Shown here: piece by piece, positions 1-11,590 of the stretch
Numbering within the stretch: position 1 is the stretch's first letter
How the letters are laid out: every line of letters begins with the position of its first letter
Assembly (NCBI RefSeq): GCF_013839445.1
Contig: NZ_JACDIT010000001.1
Location: 1,048,658 to 1,112,657 of the forward strand
DNA length: 64,000 nucleotides
DNA from: Chthonobacter albigriseus
Lineage (GTDB): Bacteria > Pseudomonadota > Alphaproteobacteria > Rhizobiales > Pleomorphomonadaceae
Direction: 5' to 3'
Notes under the pieces: generated by a model
Seen by the model: only the letters and a program-made list of their open reading frames with translations
The model's database searches: none
Told to the model about the DNA's origin: nothing
Program-made: the position numbers and the translations under genes

Positions 1-15
1 CGCAGCGCTGGCCGA

Positions 16-1254
16 TTAGCCTTTGTCCTGTGGCGTAGGATCGGGACGGACGAGGATGGGGCGGCCGGCGCCGAAGCCGGCGATCGCGCCCGCGATGCCG
101 AGCGCGGCGAAGAGGATCCCCGTCACGGCAAAGCCGCCCGACCACGCGTGCAGCAGGCCGACCAACAGCGGGCCGCCGGCGGCGAGAATGTAGCCGACCG
201 TCTGGGCCATGCTGGACAACTGCGCAGCGACCCACGGATCGGGCGAGCGCAGGACGATCACGGTCATGGCGACGGCTATCAGGCTGCCTTGCCCGAGGCC
301 CTGGATGACGGCCCAGAACCAAATGGACCAAAGCGGCGCGTACAGGCAGCCGAGCAGGCCGACGACGGCACAGGCCAGCAGGATCACGTTGATCCAACTC
401 TGGCTCTTCAGCCGGGCCGCGATGTTGGGCGCGGCGAGACAGGACACCGTCTGGATCAGCACCGAGACCGAAACGATGAAACCGGCGGTCACGCCATCGA
501 GACCCCGATCGCGCAGGATCGGCGCAAGCCATCCGAAGACGCAGTAGGCGAGCGACGACTGTAGGCCCATGAACAGCGTCACCTGCCAGGCCAGCGGATC
601 GCGCCAGAGTCCCCTCACCGGCGGGCGGCGTACCGCCGGAACCGTGCGCGCATGGGCCAGTTGCACGGTCCACAGCAGGCCGACGGCGGCGGCCGGAAGC
701 GCCCAGGCGGCAAGCGCAAGGGACCACGATCCGAATGCCTCGTTGATGGGCACCGTGATGCCGGCCGCGGTGGCCGCTCCGCCGCAGAGGGCCATGGTGT
801 AGAGACCGGTCATGAGCGCGGCGCTGCCGGGGAAGTCGCGCTTGACGAGGCCGGGGAGGAGAACGTTGCCGACCGCGATGGCGGCTCCGGCGATCACCTG
901 TCCGGCAAGGACCGCAACCTCCGACGGTATGCCGCGCAGGCCGGTGCCCGCGGCGATCAGGACGAGCGCCCAGAACACCGTCCATTCCGGACCGATGCGG
1001 CGCGAGAGGATAGGCGCGAGCGGCGCGAAGAGGCCAAGGCAGAGCACCGGCAAGGTTGTGGCAAGGCCGGAAAAGAGCGGTCCTGCGCCGGTCTCGGCAA
1101 CGGCTTCCGGCAACACGGCCGAGAGGCTGGAGAAGATCGGGCGCAGATTGAAGCTGACCAGCACCAGACTGAGCCCGAGCAGGAATCGCCCGGCGCGAGA
1201 CCTGGCCGATGGATCGGCCACTGGCTTGGTGGGCTCACGGGACACGTCGTTCAT
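16..1254 (-). CDS. MFS transporter, CynX/NimT-like
   Basis: A 412-residue integral membrane protein of the major facilitator superfamily, probably a proton-driven exporter or anion transporter of the CynX/NimT branch. The sequence shows about twelve hydrophobic helices. The N-terminal half carries LVSFNLRPIFSSLSAVLPE, typical of the CynX group (LRP after the first helix), and the loop LSRRIGPEW matches the MFS loop 2-3 position. The open frame extends upstream to 1359, but the segment before 1254 is Arg/Pro/Ala-rich and reads like non-coding sequence, so the internal ATG at 1254 is preferred. It stands alone, transcribed away from dnaN. The substrate cannot be told from sequence. Confidence 0.85.
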   Translation of the reverse strand: MNDVSREPTKPVADPSARSRAGRFLLGLSLVLVSFNLRPIFSSLSAVLPEAVAETGAGPLFSGLATTLPVLCLGLFAPLAPILSRRIGPEWTVFWALVLIAAGTGLRGIPSEVAVLAGQVIAGAAIAVGNVLLPGLVKRDFPGSAALMTGLYTMALCGGAATAAGITVPINEAFGSWSLALAAWALPAAAVGLLWTVQLAHARTVPAVRRPPVRGLWRDPLAWQVTLFMGLQSSLAYCVFGWLAPILRDRGLDGVTAGFIVSVSVLIQTVSCLAAPNIAARLKSQSWINVILLACAVVGLLGCLYAPLWSIWFWAVIQGLGQGSLIAVAMTVIVLRSPDPWVAAQLSSMAQTVGYILAAGGPLLVGLLHAWSGGFAVTGILFAALGIAGAIAGFGAGRPILVRPDPTPQDKG

Positions 1255-1333
1255 GGGCAGGATGCGGGGAACGCAGGAGGGAAGGCCGGGGGCGGCGGCG
1301 CGATGGCCGTGGGCCTTCGAAGCTGCCGCCTGA

Positions 1334-1453
1334 TTAGGCGATGCCTGCCTTGAGATCAATCGTCACAAGCCCGGAGGAGCGTGCTTCGAAGGTCGTGGGC
1401 AGACCTCCGGAAAGCTGCTTTCCGCGCTTGCGTTTCTTGCCGGTGTTGGCCAT
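1334..1453 (-). CDS. Possible 39-residue basic small protein
   Basis: The 348-base gap between the MFS gene start (1254) and dnaN holds one short minus-strand frame, ATG at 1453 to TAA at 1334. Its product starts MANTGKKRKRGKQLSGG, so it has a strongly basic head followed by a mixed tail ending in DLKAGIA. Third codon positions are mostly G or C but less so than in neighbouring genes. I see no convincing Shine-Dalgarno sequence. I do not recognise the product. It could be a real small protein or chance; the rest of the gap shows no other gene. Confidence 0.3.
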   Translation of the reverse strand: MANTGKKRKRGKQLSGGLPTTFEARSSGLVTIDLKAGIA

Positions 1454-1602
1454 GGTGCGAGACCGCGGTGGCCCTCGCCGGATGCCGCGGCCGCCTTTCT
1501 CGACAGGCGAATTCCATTCTCACGCAGAGAAGCCCGGCCCCTGCCCCGCGTCGATGACCTTCGCCCCGGACGGCCGTGCTTCCACGCCAGACGGGACCAT
1601 CC

Positions 1603-2721
1603 ATGCGAGTGACGCTCGAGCGGTCGCATCTCCTGAAGTCGCTGACCCACGTGCACCGGGTCGTCGAGCGCCGCAACACGATCCCCATTCTTTCCAATGT
1701 GCTTCTCAAGGCATCCGGCGGAGGCCTTCAGCTGAAGGCGACGGACCTCGACCTGGAGGCGATCGAGAACATCGCGGCAATGGTGGAGCGTCCGGGGGCG
1801 ACGACCGTGCCGGCGCACATGTTCTACGACATCGTCCGCAAGCTGCCGGACGGTGCGCAGGTCGAACTGACGACATCGCCGGACGGGGCGACGCTGGCGA
1901 TCGCGTCGGGGCGGTCGAAGTTCTCGCTGCAGATGCTGCCCGAAAGCGACTTCCCGGACATCACGGTCGGGGAACTCAGCCACCGGTTCGAGCTGAAGGC
2001 ACGCGATCTCAAGACGCTGATCGACAAGACCCAGTTTGCGATCTCCAACGAGGAGATCCGCTATTACCTCAACGGCATCTTCCTGCACGCCGTGGACACG
2101 CCGAACGGCAAGCGCTTCCGCGCCGTGGCGACGGACGGCCACCGGCTCGCCCGGGCAGATGTGGTGGCGCCGGAAGGCAGTCAGGGGATGCCGGGCGTGA
2201 TCGTGCCGCGCAAGACGGTCGGCGAGATCCAGCGGCTGCTGGAAGATCCCGACCTCGACGTGACGGTGGAGCTCTCGGAAGCGAAGATCCGCCTCACCGT
2301 CGGCGACGTGGTGCTGACCTCCAAGCTGATCGACGGGACGTTCCCGGACTACGGCCGGGTGATCCCGCAGGGCAACGACAAGGACCTGAAGGTCGATCGG
2401 GCGGAATTCGCAGAGGCGGTGGACCGCGTGTCGACCATATCCTCGGAACGCGGACGGGCGGTGAAGCTGGCGCTGACCGAAGGCAAGATGGTGCTGACCG
2501 TCGTCAACCCGGACAGCGGCACGGCGACCGAAGAACTGGTGGTCGAGTACGAAGACGATCCGCTGGAGATCGGCTTCAATGCGCGCTACCTGCTCGACAT
2601 CACTGGACAGCTGACCTCCGAAACCGCTGTGTTCCGGCTGGCCGACCCCGGCTCTCCAACCCTGATCCAGGACGAAGGCGACGCCGAAACGCTCTACGTG
2701 CTGATGCCGATGCGCGTGTGA
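1603..2721 (+). CDS. dnaN: DNA polymerase III sliding clamp (beta subunit)
   Basis: Beta sliding clamp, 372 residues, the usual length. It forms the ring-shaped dimer that tethers DNA polymerase III to DNA. The N-terminus MRVTLERSHLLKSL followed by the conserved VERRNTIPILSNVLL, the central YYLNGIFLH and ATDGHRLA, and the C-terminal ending YVLMPMRV are family hallmarks. An upstream in-frame start nine codons earlier exists, but the ATG at 1603 matches the family N-terminus. It heads dnaN-recF-gyrB, the replication block that in many bacteria also contains dnaA; here dnaA lies about 40 kb away at 41218-42720. Confidence 0.98.
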   Translation: MRVTLERSHLLKSLTHVHRVVERRNTIPILSNVLLKASGGGLQLKATDLDLEAIENIAAMVERPGATTVPAHMFYDIVRKLPDGAQVELTTSPDGATLAIASGRSKFSLQMLPESDFPDITVGELSHRFELKARDLKTLIDKTQFAISNEEIRYYLNGIFLHAVDTPNGKRFRAVATDGHRLARADVVAPEGSQGMPGVIVPRKTVGEIQRLLEDPDLDVTVELSEAKIRLTVGDVVLTSKLIDGTFPDYGRVIPQGNDKDLKVDRAEFAEAVDRVSTISSERGRAVKLALTEGKMVLTVVNPDSGTATEELVVEYEDDPLEIGFNARYLLDITGQLTSETAVFRLADPGSPTLIQDEGDAETLYVLMPMRV

Positions 2722-2755
2722 GAGCGGACGCCGCGCGCTCCTGGCCGGCATTTCC

Positions 2756-3889
2756 ATGACGGAACCCACCCGCGTCTTCGTCACGCAGCTGATGCTGACC
2801 GACTTCCGCAACCACCCGCATCTGACGGTGGCTGCGGATCGGCGCATCGTGGTGCTCGCCGGGGAGAACGGGGCGGGCAAGACCAACGTCCTCGAAGCCG
2901 TGTCGATGATGTCGCCCGGCCGCGGGCTCCGGCGCGCCGCGCACCGGGAGCTTTCGCGGATCGGCGGCGGCGGCGGCTGGGCTGTCAGCGGCGTTGTCGA
3001 GGGGCCCTGGGGCTGCGTGCGGATCGGGACTGGACTGCAGCCGGGCGATGCCGCACGGAACGTCCGGATCGACGGCGAGCCCCAGAAGTCAGCCGACGTG
3101 CTGACGGAACACCTGCGGGTGATGTGGCTGACGCCTGCCATGGACGGGCTGTTCACGGGGCCGGCCTCGGATCGGCGGCGTTTCCTCGATCGGATGGTCC
3201 TCAGCCTCGATCCCGTCCACGGCCGGCGGGTGGCTTCGTTCGAGCAGGCGCTCACCCAGCGCAACCGCATCCTGGAGGAGATCCGGCCGGATCCCGGCTG
3301 GCTCGATGCCGTCGAGGCGCAGATCGCCGAACTGGGCGTCGCCGTGGCCGCAGCACGGCGAGAGGCGGTTGCCTGCCTGACGCGCCTGATCGGGGATGCG
3401 CACGACCCGGAGGCCGCCTTCCCGGACGCGCGGATCGCCCTGTCCGGAGAGCTCGAAGACGCGCTTGCCGGCGCATCCGCCGCGGAACTGGAGGACTGGT
3501 ACCGGACCGATCTCGCAGCCGGCCGCTCCCGCGACCGCGCGGCGGGGCGAACCCTCGCAGGGCCGCACCGCAGCGACCTCGTTGTGCACCATGGCCCGAA
3601 GGACATGCCGGCGGCGCTCTCCTCGACCGGAGAGCAGAAGGCACTGCTGGTGGGCCTTGTGCTCGCGCAGGCGCGGCTGGTCACAGAACTTGCACGGCAG
3701 ACGCCCGTTCTGCTGCTTGACGAAGTGGCCGCCCACCTGGACGCGCGCCGGCGGGCGGCGCTGTTCGACATCCTTCAAAACATGGGGGTCCAGGCCTATA
3801 TGACAGGTACCGACAGAGCCGCCTTCGCAGCCCTGGAGGACCGTGCCTTCTTCCTCGACTTCACTCCCGCCGACACAGGCGGTGGATAA
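2756..3889 (+). CDS. recF: DNA replication and repair protein RecF
   Basis: RecF, 377 residues, an SMC-like ATPase that helps load RecA at gapped DNA in the RecFOR pathway. Walker A is GENGAGKT at residues 36-43; the ABC-type signature lies in STGEQKALLVGLVLAQA and Walker B in PVLLLDEVAAHLD near the C-terminus. The DFRNH motif near residue 16 is typical. It follows dnaN by 34 bases and is probably co-transcribed with it. The sequence around the stop contains a DnaA-box-like GGTGGATAA, one base from consensus, probably by chance. Confidence 0.97.
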   Translation: MTEPTRVFVTQLMLTDFRNHPHLTVAADRRIVVLAGENGAGKTNVLEAVSMMSPGRGLRRAAHRELSRIGGGGGWAVSGVVEGPWGCVRIGTGLQPGDAARNVRIDGEPQKSADVLTEHLRVMWLTPAMDGLFTGPASDRRRFLDRMVLSLDPVHGRRVASFEQALTQRNRILEEIRPDPGWLDAVEAQIAELGVAVAAARREAVACLTRLIGDAHDPEAAFPDARIALSGELEDALAGASAAELEDWYRTDLAAGRSRDRAAGRTLAGPHRSDLVVHHGPKDMPAALSSTGEQKALLVGLVLAQARLVTELARQTPVLLLDEVAAHLDARRRAALFDILQNMGVQAYMTGTDRAAFAALEDRAFFLDFTPADTGGG

Positions 3890-3987
3890 CCTTCGACAGA
3901 GCCGCCGCCGTGCCCCGAAAGGGCCGGATTTTCAAGCTATTCTGCTAGAATTCCGGCGATGTTGAACAGGCTGATCCGGGCCGTTAA

Positions 3988-6459
<2,472 letters not shown>

Positions 6460-6464
6460 GGGCC

Positions 6465-6500
6465 GATGCAGGGTGGTGGACCGGTTCGGCCCACTGCATC
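6465..6500. terminator. Inverted repeat after gyrB (weak terminator candidate)
   Basis: Arms GATGCAG (6465-6471) and CTGCATC (6494-6500) lie 5 bases after the gyrB stop. No T-run follows, so intrinsic termination would be weak. Confidence 0.35.
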
Positions 6501-6633
6501 AGCATGTCCGGTTCAGAGCAGCGTATCCTATTCGATTTCATCAATGACAACGCCTTGAACTATCAATTTCCCCAATGAGCCGGGTTTGGGCATATTGCGG
6601 CGCACACAAAGTTGCCGCCGGAGCCCGCCTCGC

Positions 6634-7635
6634 ATGGACGTTCTGCTTTCAGCCCCCATTCTCTTCTTCGCCGTCGGCGTGGCCATTGCAGCGGCGGGAG
6701 CCAAGCTGCCGATCCCGGATGGATTCGGGAAGGCGGTCGCAGCCTACCTGCTGGTTGCGATCGGACTGAAGGGTGGGGTGGCCCTGTCCGGCACGGACCT
6801 GCAGCCGATCATCCCGCTTCTCCTGACGGCAGGCCTGCTCAGCCTGACAATGCCGCTGCTCGCCTTCGGCCTCCTCCGGCGGGCCGTGGGGGTCGACAGA
6901 ACCAATGCAGCGGCGATCGCCGCACACTATGGATCGGTCAGCCTGGTCACCTTCGTTACGGCAGTCGAGGTTCTCAGGGTTGAGGGTATCGGCTTCGGCG
7001 GCCACATGGTCGCGGCCCTGGCCATCATGGAAGCGCCTGCGATCGTATCCGGCCTCGTTCTCGCCGGCATCGGGACTGCCCGGCTCTCCGGCCAGGTTGC
7101 CGGTGGGGCCGGAACGCTTCCGTTTCCCGGCGCGGCACTCGGTCCGATCGGACAGGCCGTTCGCGAGGCGTCCCTGAACGGGTCGGTCCTTCTTCTCGCG
7201 GGCTCGCTGGTGGTCGGAATGGTGATCGGTGAGGAGGGCATGAAGCCGCTGTCCGGTCTGTTCGTCGCGCCCTGGAACGGCGTCCTCAGCCTGTTTCTGC
7301 TCGAGATGGGATATGTGGCTGCAGCGCGCCTGCGGGAGGCGATGGTCCTCAGCCCCCGCCTGATCGCCTTCGGAATCGTGATGCCGCTTGTGGGTGCGGT
7401 GATCGGCCTTGCCACCGCCCTCGCTCTCGACCTTGGGCTTGGCGACGCCATGCTGCTCGTGACGCTGGCAGCAAGTGCGTCCTACATCGCCGTGCCTGCG
7501 GCGCTGCGGCATTCGTTGCCCGATGCCGACCCGGGATTGTCGCTGCCGCTGTCGCTCGGGATCACCTTCCCGTTCAACATCCTGTTCGGCATCCCGCTCT
7601 ATCTTGCGGCGACCAGGGCAATGGTCGCAGGGTAG
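6634..7635 (+). CDS. SbtA-like sodium-dependent bicarbonate transporter
   Basis: A 333-residue polytopic membrane protein resembling the SbtA (DUF897) family of sodium-dependent bicarbonate transporters. About ten hydrophobic helices are visible. The repeated IPDGFGKAVAAYLLVAIGLKGG and LLEMGYVAAARLREA segments occupy equivalent positions in the two halves, as in the inverted-repeat fold of this family, and AAHYGSVSLVTF is a typical motif. The ATG at 6634 is chosen because the longer frame adds a non-hydrophobic Arg-rich head. A LysR gene starts 3 bases after the stop. No PII-like sbtB gene is present. Confidence 0.82.
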   Translation: MDVLLSAPILFFAVGVAIAAAGAKLPIPDGFGKAVAAYLLVAIGLKGGVALSGTDLQPIIPLLLTAGLLSLTMPLLAFGLLRRAVGVDRTNAAAIAAHYGSVSLVTFVTAVEVLRVEGIGFGGHMVAALAIMEAPAIVSGLVLAGIGTARLSGQVAGGAGTLPFPGAALGPIGQAVREASLNGSVLLLAGSLVVGMVIGEEGMKPLSGLFVAPWNGVLSLFLLEMGYVAAARLREAMVLSPRLIAFGIVMPLVGAVIGLATALALDLGLGDAMLLVTLAASASYIAVPAALRHSLPDADPGLSLPLSLGITFPFNILFGIPLYLAATRAMVAG

Positions 7636-7638
7636 AGC

Positions 7639-8502
7639 ATGCCTCCGCCGCTGCCGCCGTTCGACCTCGACCTGCTTCGCACTTTCGTCACCGTCGCCGA
7701 TCGCGGCGGCGTCACGCGCGCGGCAGAACGGCTGGGTCGGACGCAGTCCACCATCAGCCTGCAGATCAAGCGTCTGGAGACGGGGCTGGGACGGACGCTG
7801 TTCGATCGGGATCGAGGTTTCGCCCCGACGCCGGAAGGCGAGACGATGCTCAGCTATGCCCGGCGAATGCTGGCGCTGGCGAGCGAAGCGCAGGTGCAAC
7901 TGACCGAGCACGACGTGGAAGGAACGGTCCGGCTGGGAACACCGGAGGACTTCGCCACCACGCGCCTTTCGGATGTCCTCTGGGGCTTCTCCCAGGCTCA
8001 CCCCAAGATCGCCCTGGATGTCCGGTGCGACTTCACCATGAACCTGTTGGGAGGTTTCGACCGGGGCGAGTTCGACCTGGTTCTCACCAAGCGGGAACCG
8101 CGCGGCGCGGATGGCGGCACGCGGGTCTGGCGGGAGCATCTGGTGTGGGTGGCATCCCGGCGTCTCGTCGTCGATGAGGGCAGCACGGTTCCGCTGGTGC
8201 TGGCGCCGACCCCGGACCTTTACCGTCGCAGAGCCTTGGACGCGCTTGAAGAACAAGGCCGGCGCTGGAGGATCGTGTACACGAGCCCGAGCCTCTCGGG
8301 CATCCAAGCTGCCGTCCGGGCCGGGCTGGGAGTCACCATTCTTCCCGAAGACATGCTGCTCGACGATTTCCTAGTCGTCGACGACACATTCGGTCTGCCG
8401 CCGCTCGCCAACGCGGAAATCGCGCTGCACCGCGCTTCCGGTCGCCCGTCCAAAGCGGCGGATCTGCTCGCTGAGCACATCGTACGGTCCTTCGAGACCT
8501 AG
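7639..8502 (+). CDS. LysR-family transcriptional regulator
   Basis: A 287-residue LysR-type regulator. The N-terminal winged helix (about residues 6-65) contains FDLDLLRTFVTVADRGG and the recognition region TQSTISLQIKRLETGLGRTLFDR; residues 90-285 form the usual inducer-binding fold. It starts 3 bases after the SbtA-like gene on the same strand, so the two are almost certainly co-transcribed, unlike the common divergent LysR arrangement. That context suggests control of bicarbonate uptake or carbon metabolism, but the effector is unknown. Confidence 0.9.
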   Translation: MPPPLPPFDLDLLRTFVTVADRGGVTRAAERLGRTQSTISLQIKRLETGLGRTLFDRDRGFAPTPEGETMLSYARRMLALASEAQVQLTEHDVEGTVRLGTPEDFATTRLSDVLWGFSQAHPKIALDVRCDFTMNLLGGFDRGEFDLVLTKREPRGADGGTRVWREHLVWVASRRLVVDEGSTVPLVLAPTPDLYRRRALDALEEQGRRWRIVYTSPSLSGIQAAVRAGLGVTILPEDMLLDDFLVVDDTFGLPPLANAEIALHRASGRPSKAADLLAEHIVRSFET

Positions 8503-8648
8503 TTGGCACGGCCGGGTGCGCGGGCTGTTCACCTCTTATTAGGAGCGCTTATCCACCCCCCTATTTGTATTGCGAAATGGCTCCCGAAAATCCACAGTGT
8601 CTTAATCGTGTATGCCCATAACTTGAGCATGTTTTTTGGGGGCACACC

Positions 8649-10316
8649 ATGACCGTCAAGTTTCGGCTTCTGTTGTCATTGAGCTTGCTTGCAGCTTCGC
8701 TGCTCGCCACCGGGTTGATCGGACTCTACGCACTCAACGCTTCTTCCGACCGAACCCGGACCATCGTTGAAGACAGGGTGATGCCGCTGGAGCAGTTGCA
8801 GGCCGTGGCGAACGCCTACGCCGTCGACATCGTCGACACCGCGCACAAGGTCCGCAGCGGGGCAGCCAGCTGGGATGCCGGGCTGGCATCGGTCACGGCG
8901 GCGCTGAAGGCGGTGGACGAGCATTGGACCGCCTATGCGGCCACCTCCATGACGGAAGAGGAGGCGGCCCTGGCGGCCGATGTCAAAGCCGCAATGTCCG
9001 CCGCAAACCAGAAGGTCTCCGAATTGACTGCCGTGCTCAACGGAAGGGATCAGGCCCAACTGGAGCAGTTCGTTGCGCGCGACCTTTATCCGACCATCGA
9101 TCCCATCGGGGTGCCTATCGGCGAACTGATCGAACTCCAGACCCGTGTGGCGCAGGACGAGTATGCCGTGGCGCTGCAGACAAACAGCCGCTCGACGATG
9201 TTCATGCTGGTCATCGGTGTGGTCGCCGCGGGCGTGGTCGCCCTCGCATCCTGGACGGTCGTCCGCGGTGTGGTCGGGCCGATCGAGGAGATGCAGGGCG
9301 CGATGCGGGCGCTGGCAGAAGGCGATGTCTCCACCACGGTTCCGCACCTCAAGCGTCGCGATGAGATCGGTGGCATGGCTGCAGCGGTGCAGGTGTTCAA
9401 GGACAATGCTATCGAGCGGGCCGCGCTGGAAGCCGCACAGCGGGCGGAGCAGGATGCCAAGGAGCGACGCGCCAAGGCCGTGGACCAGCTGATCGCCGAC
9501 TTCGATGCCGGCGTGTCGGCCATCCTGAAGACCGTGGCTCAGGCCTCGACAAAACTGGAGGGCACCGCGGCCAATCTCAATGGGGTCGCCGAGCGCAGCG
9601 CGCTGAACGCCACGACGGTGGCGGCTGCCTCCGAGCAGGCGACCGCGAACGTGCAGACGGTCGCCTCGGCGTCTGAGGAATTGGCGACGTCCATCGACGA
9701 GATCTCCACCCAGGTGCAGACGTCACTGTCGGTGACGCAGCGGGCCATCGAAGCGGCCGAACTCACCGACCAGACGGTGCAGGGGCTCGTCTCGACCGCG
9801 GAGCGGATCGGGAGCGTGGTGAGCCTGATCAGCGCGATCGCCGAGCAGACCAACCTGCTTGCGCTGAATGCGACGATCGAGGCAGCGCGAGCGGGAGATG
9901 CCGGCCGGGGCTTCGCGGTCGTCGCCTCCGAAGTGAAGAACCTGGCCGGGCAGACCTCCAAGGCGACGGACGAGATCGCGCGCCAGGTGCAGGAGATCCA
10001 GGGCGTCACCGGCAAGGCTGCCGAAGCGATCCGGGGTATCGGCGCCACCATCCGCGAGATCGACAGCACCTCGACGGCCATCGCCTCGGCGGTCGAAGAA
10101 CAGGGTGCCGCAACGCGCGAGATCGCACGGAATGTCGTCCAGGCTGCGGAAGGAACCCAACAAGTCTCCGGGAGCATCGGCGGCGTGACCGAAGGGGCCA
10201 CCCAGACCGGCGTCGGAGCGGCCGAGGTGCTTTCCTCGGCTGGCGAGCTCGCGCGTCAGTCGGTGGCACTCAAGGATCAGGTGGAACGCTTCTTCTCCGC
10301 GATCCGGGCAGCCTGA
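8649..10316 (+). CDS. Methyl-accepting chemotaxis protein
   Basis: A 555-residue chemoreceptor. Residues about 8-30 form the first membrane helix; a periplasmic four-helix-bundle-type sensor region follows to about residue 178; a second helix ([18 protein letters not shown]) lies near 180-200; a HAMP domain begins with [16 protein letters not shown]. The cytoplasmic signalling domain carries the hairpin tip sequence [20 protein letters not shown], the CheA/CheW contact region. No CheR/CheB-binding pentapeptide is seen at the C-terminus (ending FFSAIRAA). The ligand is unknown. No other che gene is near. A strong hairpin follows the stop. Confidence 0.95.
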   Translation: MTVKFRLLLSLSLLAASLLATGLIGLYALNASSDRTRTIVEDRVMPLEQLQAVANAYAVDIVDTAHKVRSGAASWDAGLASVTAALKAVDEHWTAYAATSMTEEEAALAADVKAAMSAANQKVSELTAVLNGRDQAQLEQFVARDLYPTIDPIGVPIGELIELQTRVAQDEYAVALQTNSRSTMFMLVIGVVAAGVVALASWTVVRGVVGPIEEMQGAMRALAEGDVSTTVPHLKRRDEIGGMAAAVQVFKDNAIERAALEAAQRAEQDAKERRAKAVDQLIADFDAGVSAILKTVAQASTKLEGTAANLNGVAERSALNATTVAAASEQATANVQTVASASEELATSIDEISTQVQTSLSVTQRAIEAAELTDQTVQGLVSTAERIGSVVSLISAIAEQTNLLALNATIEAARAGDAGRGFAVVASEVKNLAGQTSKATDEIARQVQEIQGVTGKAAEAIRGIGATIREIDSTSTAIASAVEEQGAATREIARNVVQAAEGTQQVSGSIGGVTEGATQTGVGAAEVLSSAGELARQSVALKDQVERFFSAIRAA

Positions 10317-10338
10317 CGGTTTATCCTGGCGCATGGAC

Positions 10339-10375
10339 AAGCCGGTCCGGGTGATCGCATGATCCGGACCGGCTT
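10339..10375 (+). terminator. Hairpin after chemoreceptor gene
   Basis: A perfect 12-base stem, AAGCCGGTCCGG (10339-10350) with CCGGACCGGCTT (10364-10375), lies 22 bases after the chemoreceptor stop. The following sequence is only moderately T-rich. Probable intrinsic terminator. Confidence 0.65.
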
Positions 10376-10396
10376 CCTCAGGACTTCCATGTTCCC

Positions 10397-11041
10397 ATGT
10401 CCACGACGATTCCGTTTCCTGCTCTGCTCGAACCGGAGGCAGAGCGACTGCTCCAGGGCCGCGGGCAGAGCGTCAGGCTTCCGGCGGGCGAGCGGGCGTT
10501 CCGGAGCGGCGACGCCTGTTCGGCCTATCTCTGGGTCACCAGCGGCATCGTGCGCGTCCAGATCGTCACGGAATCGGGTCGGGAACGGGTTCTCTACCGC
10601 GTCGGTCCGGGTGACAGCTGCGTTCTGACCACATCCTGCCTGTTCGGTCACGAGCCCTATGCGGCTGAAGGGCTCTGTGAAACCGACGTGACGGCGGTGG
10701 CCATTCCGGTGGCGACGTTCCGGGATCTGCTGGGGATCTCGGTAGCCTTCAGGGAGATCGTGCTCTCCGACTATGCCCGGCGTGTCGGCGACCTTCTCCT
10801 GATGCTTGACCTGAGCATGTCTCGCCACATCGCAAACCGCCTCGCTGCGTTGCTGCTGCAACGAGGCGGCGTCGAGCCGCTCGGCGCGACCCACCAGGAA
10901 CTCGCCATCGAACTCGGAAGCGCGCGGGAGGTGATCAGCCGCGCGCTCAAGGATTTCGAGCGACGGGGCCTGGTCAGCCTCGCCCGAGGTCGTATCGCCA
11001 TTACCGACCGTTCGGGTCTGCAGAAACTTGCAGACGTGTGA
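10397..11041 (+). CDS. Crp/Fnr-family transcriptional regulator
   Basis: A 214-residue Crp/Fnr-type regulator: an N-terminal cyclic-nucleotide-binding-like beta-roll (residues about 20-130), a dimerisation helix, and a C-terminal helix-turn-helix with ATHQELAIELGSAREVISRAL as recognition region. It lacks the four-cysteine cluster of Fnr, but has Cys41, Cys75, Cys81 and Cys94, of which Cys75 and Cys81 sit in GDSCVLTTSCLF. These could serve thiol-based or other redox sensing; that is inference. The next gene downstream is a YgaP-like membrane protein, 91 bases away, a plausible target. Confidence 0.88.
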   Translation: MSTTIPFPALLEPEAERLLQGRGQSVRLPAGERAFRSGDACSAYLWVTSGIVRVQIVTESGRERVLYRVGPGDSCVLTTSCLFGHEPYAAEGLCETDVTAVAIPVATFRDLLGISVAFREIVLSDYARRVGDLLLMLDLSMSRHIANRLAALLLQRGGVEPLGATHQELAIELGSAREVISRALKDFERRGLVSLARGRIAITDRSGLQKLADV

Positions 11042-11132
11042 CCAGATCACAGACGCCTGGAGCGGGCCGTGATTGTCTCTCCTCATGGCAGCCGGAACCA
11101 TGTGGCACCGGGCCTGTGACGGAGACACGGTG

Positions 11133-11333
11133 ATGACGAAGAACATGGGAAGTGTGGATCGGATCTTTCGGATCATCCTGGGCATCGCCCTGCTGCTGTT
11201 CGCTTTCACCGGCGTGCCCGCGACGACGTTCAACTGGATCGGCTGGGTGGGGATCGTCCCGCTTGCAACGGCGCTGATCGGATGGTGCCCGCTCTACGTG
11301 CCGTTCGGCATCAAGACCTGCCGGACGGCCTGA
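11133..11333 (+). CDS. DUF2892 YgaP-like small membrane protein
   Basis: A 66-residue inner-membrane protein matching the YgaP C-terminal transmembrane family (DUF2892). The N-terminal KNMGSVDRIFRIILGIALL and the C-terminal TALIGWCPLYVPFGIKTCR are family hallmarks, including the conserved GWCPLY and C-terminal Cys. Two hydrophobic helices are visible. ATG at 11133 is chosen because upstream codons are unlike the family. It is alone, without the rhodanese domain of full YgaP, and follows a Cys-containing Crp/Fnr regulator, which suggests a sulfur or redox-related job. Confidence 0.88.
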   Translation: MTKNMGSVDRIFRIILGIALLLFAFTGVPATTFNWIGWVGIVPLATALIGWCPLYVPFGIKTCRTA

Positions 11334-11590
11334 CTGGTGCGATCAGGGTGGCTTGGGCAACGGCGCGGCTCCTTGGAACGGGTGCCGCGCCGGTCGGGTG
11401 GAGAAGCATCATCCTGCAGGCTTTGGACCATTTGCCTGCTGGTTTTCGCTACCAACCGATAAAAAAGCCGCGTAATCGGCGATCACGCTTCGGCGAGCGA
11501 GGGCAGTTTGTGGCCGACAGCCGGTTCAGGCTGCGATAAGAGAAGCCCATTCGAGACGTCAGACCGACGCCGCTTTCCAGGTTCTTCTCC

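Noticed and set aside
1363-3771. Long minus-strand open frame (about 800 codons) opposite dnaN and recF
   Set aside because: Composition is Arg/Ala/Ser-rich without recognisable motifs; dnaN and recF on the plus strand explain the DNA.
6649-8307. Minus-strand frame opposite the SbtA-like and LysR genes
   Set aside because: Antisense mirror of two clear genes, rich in His/Arg/Gln, typical of high-GC shadows.
8549-8557. DnaA-box-like TTATCCACC upstream of the chemoreceptor
   Set aside because: Single site with a mismatch and no cluster; likely chance.
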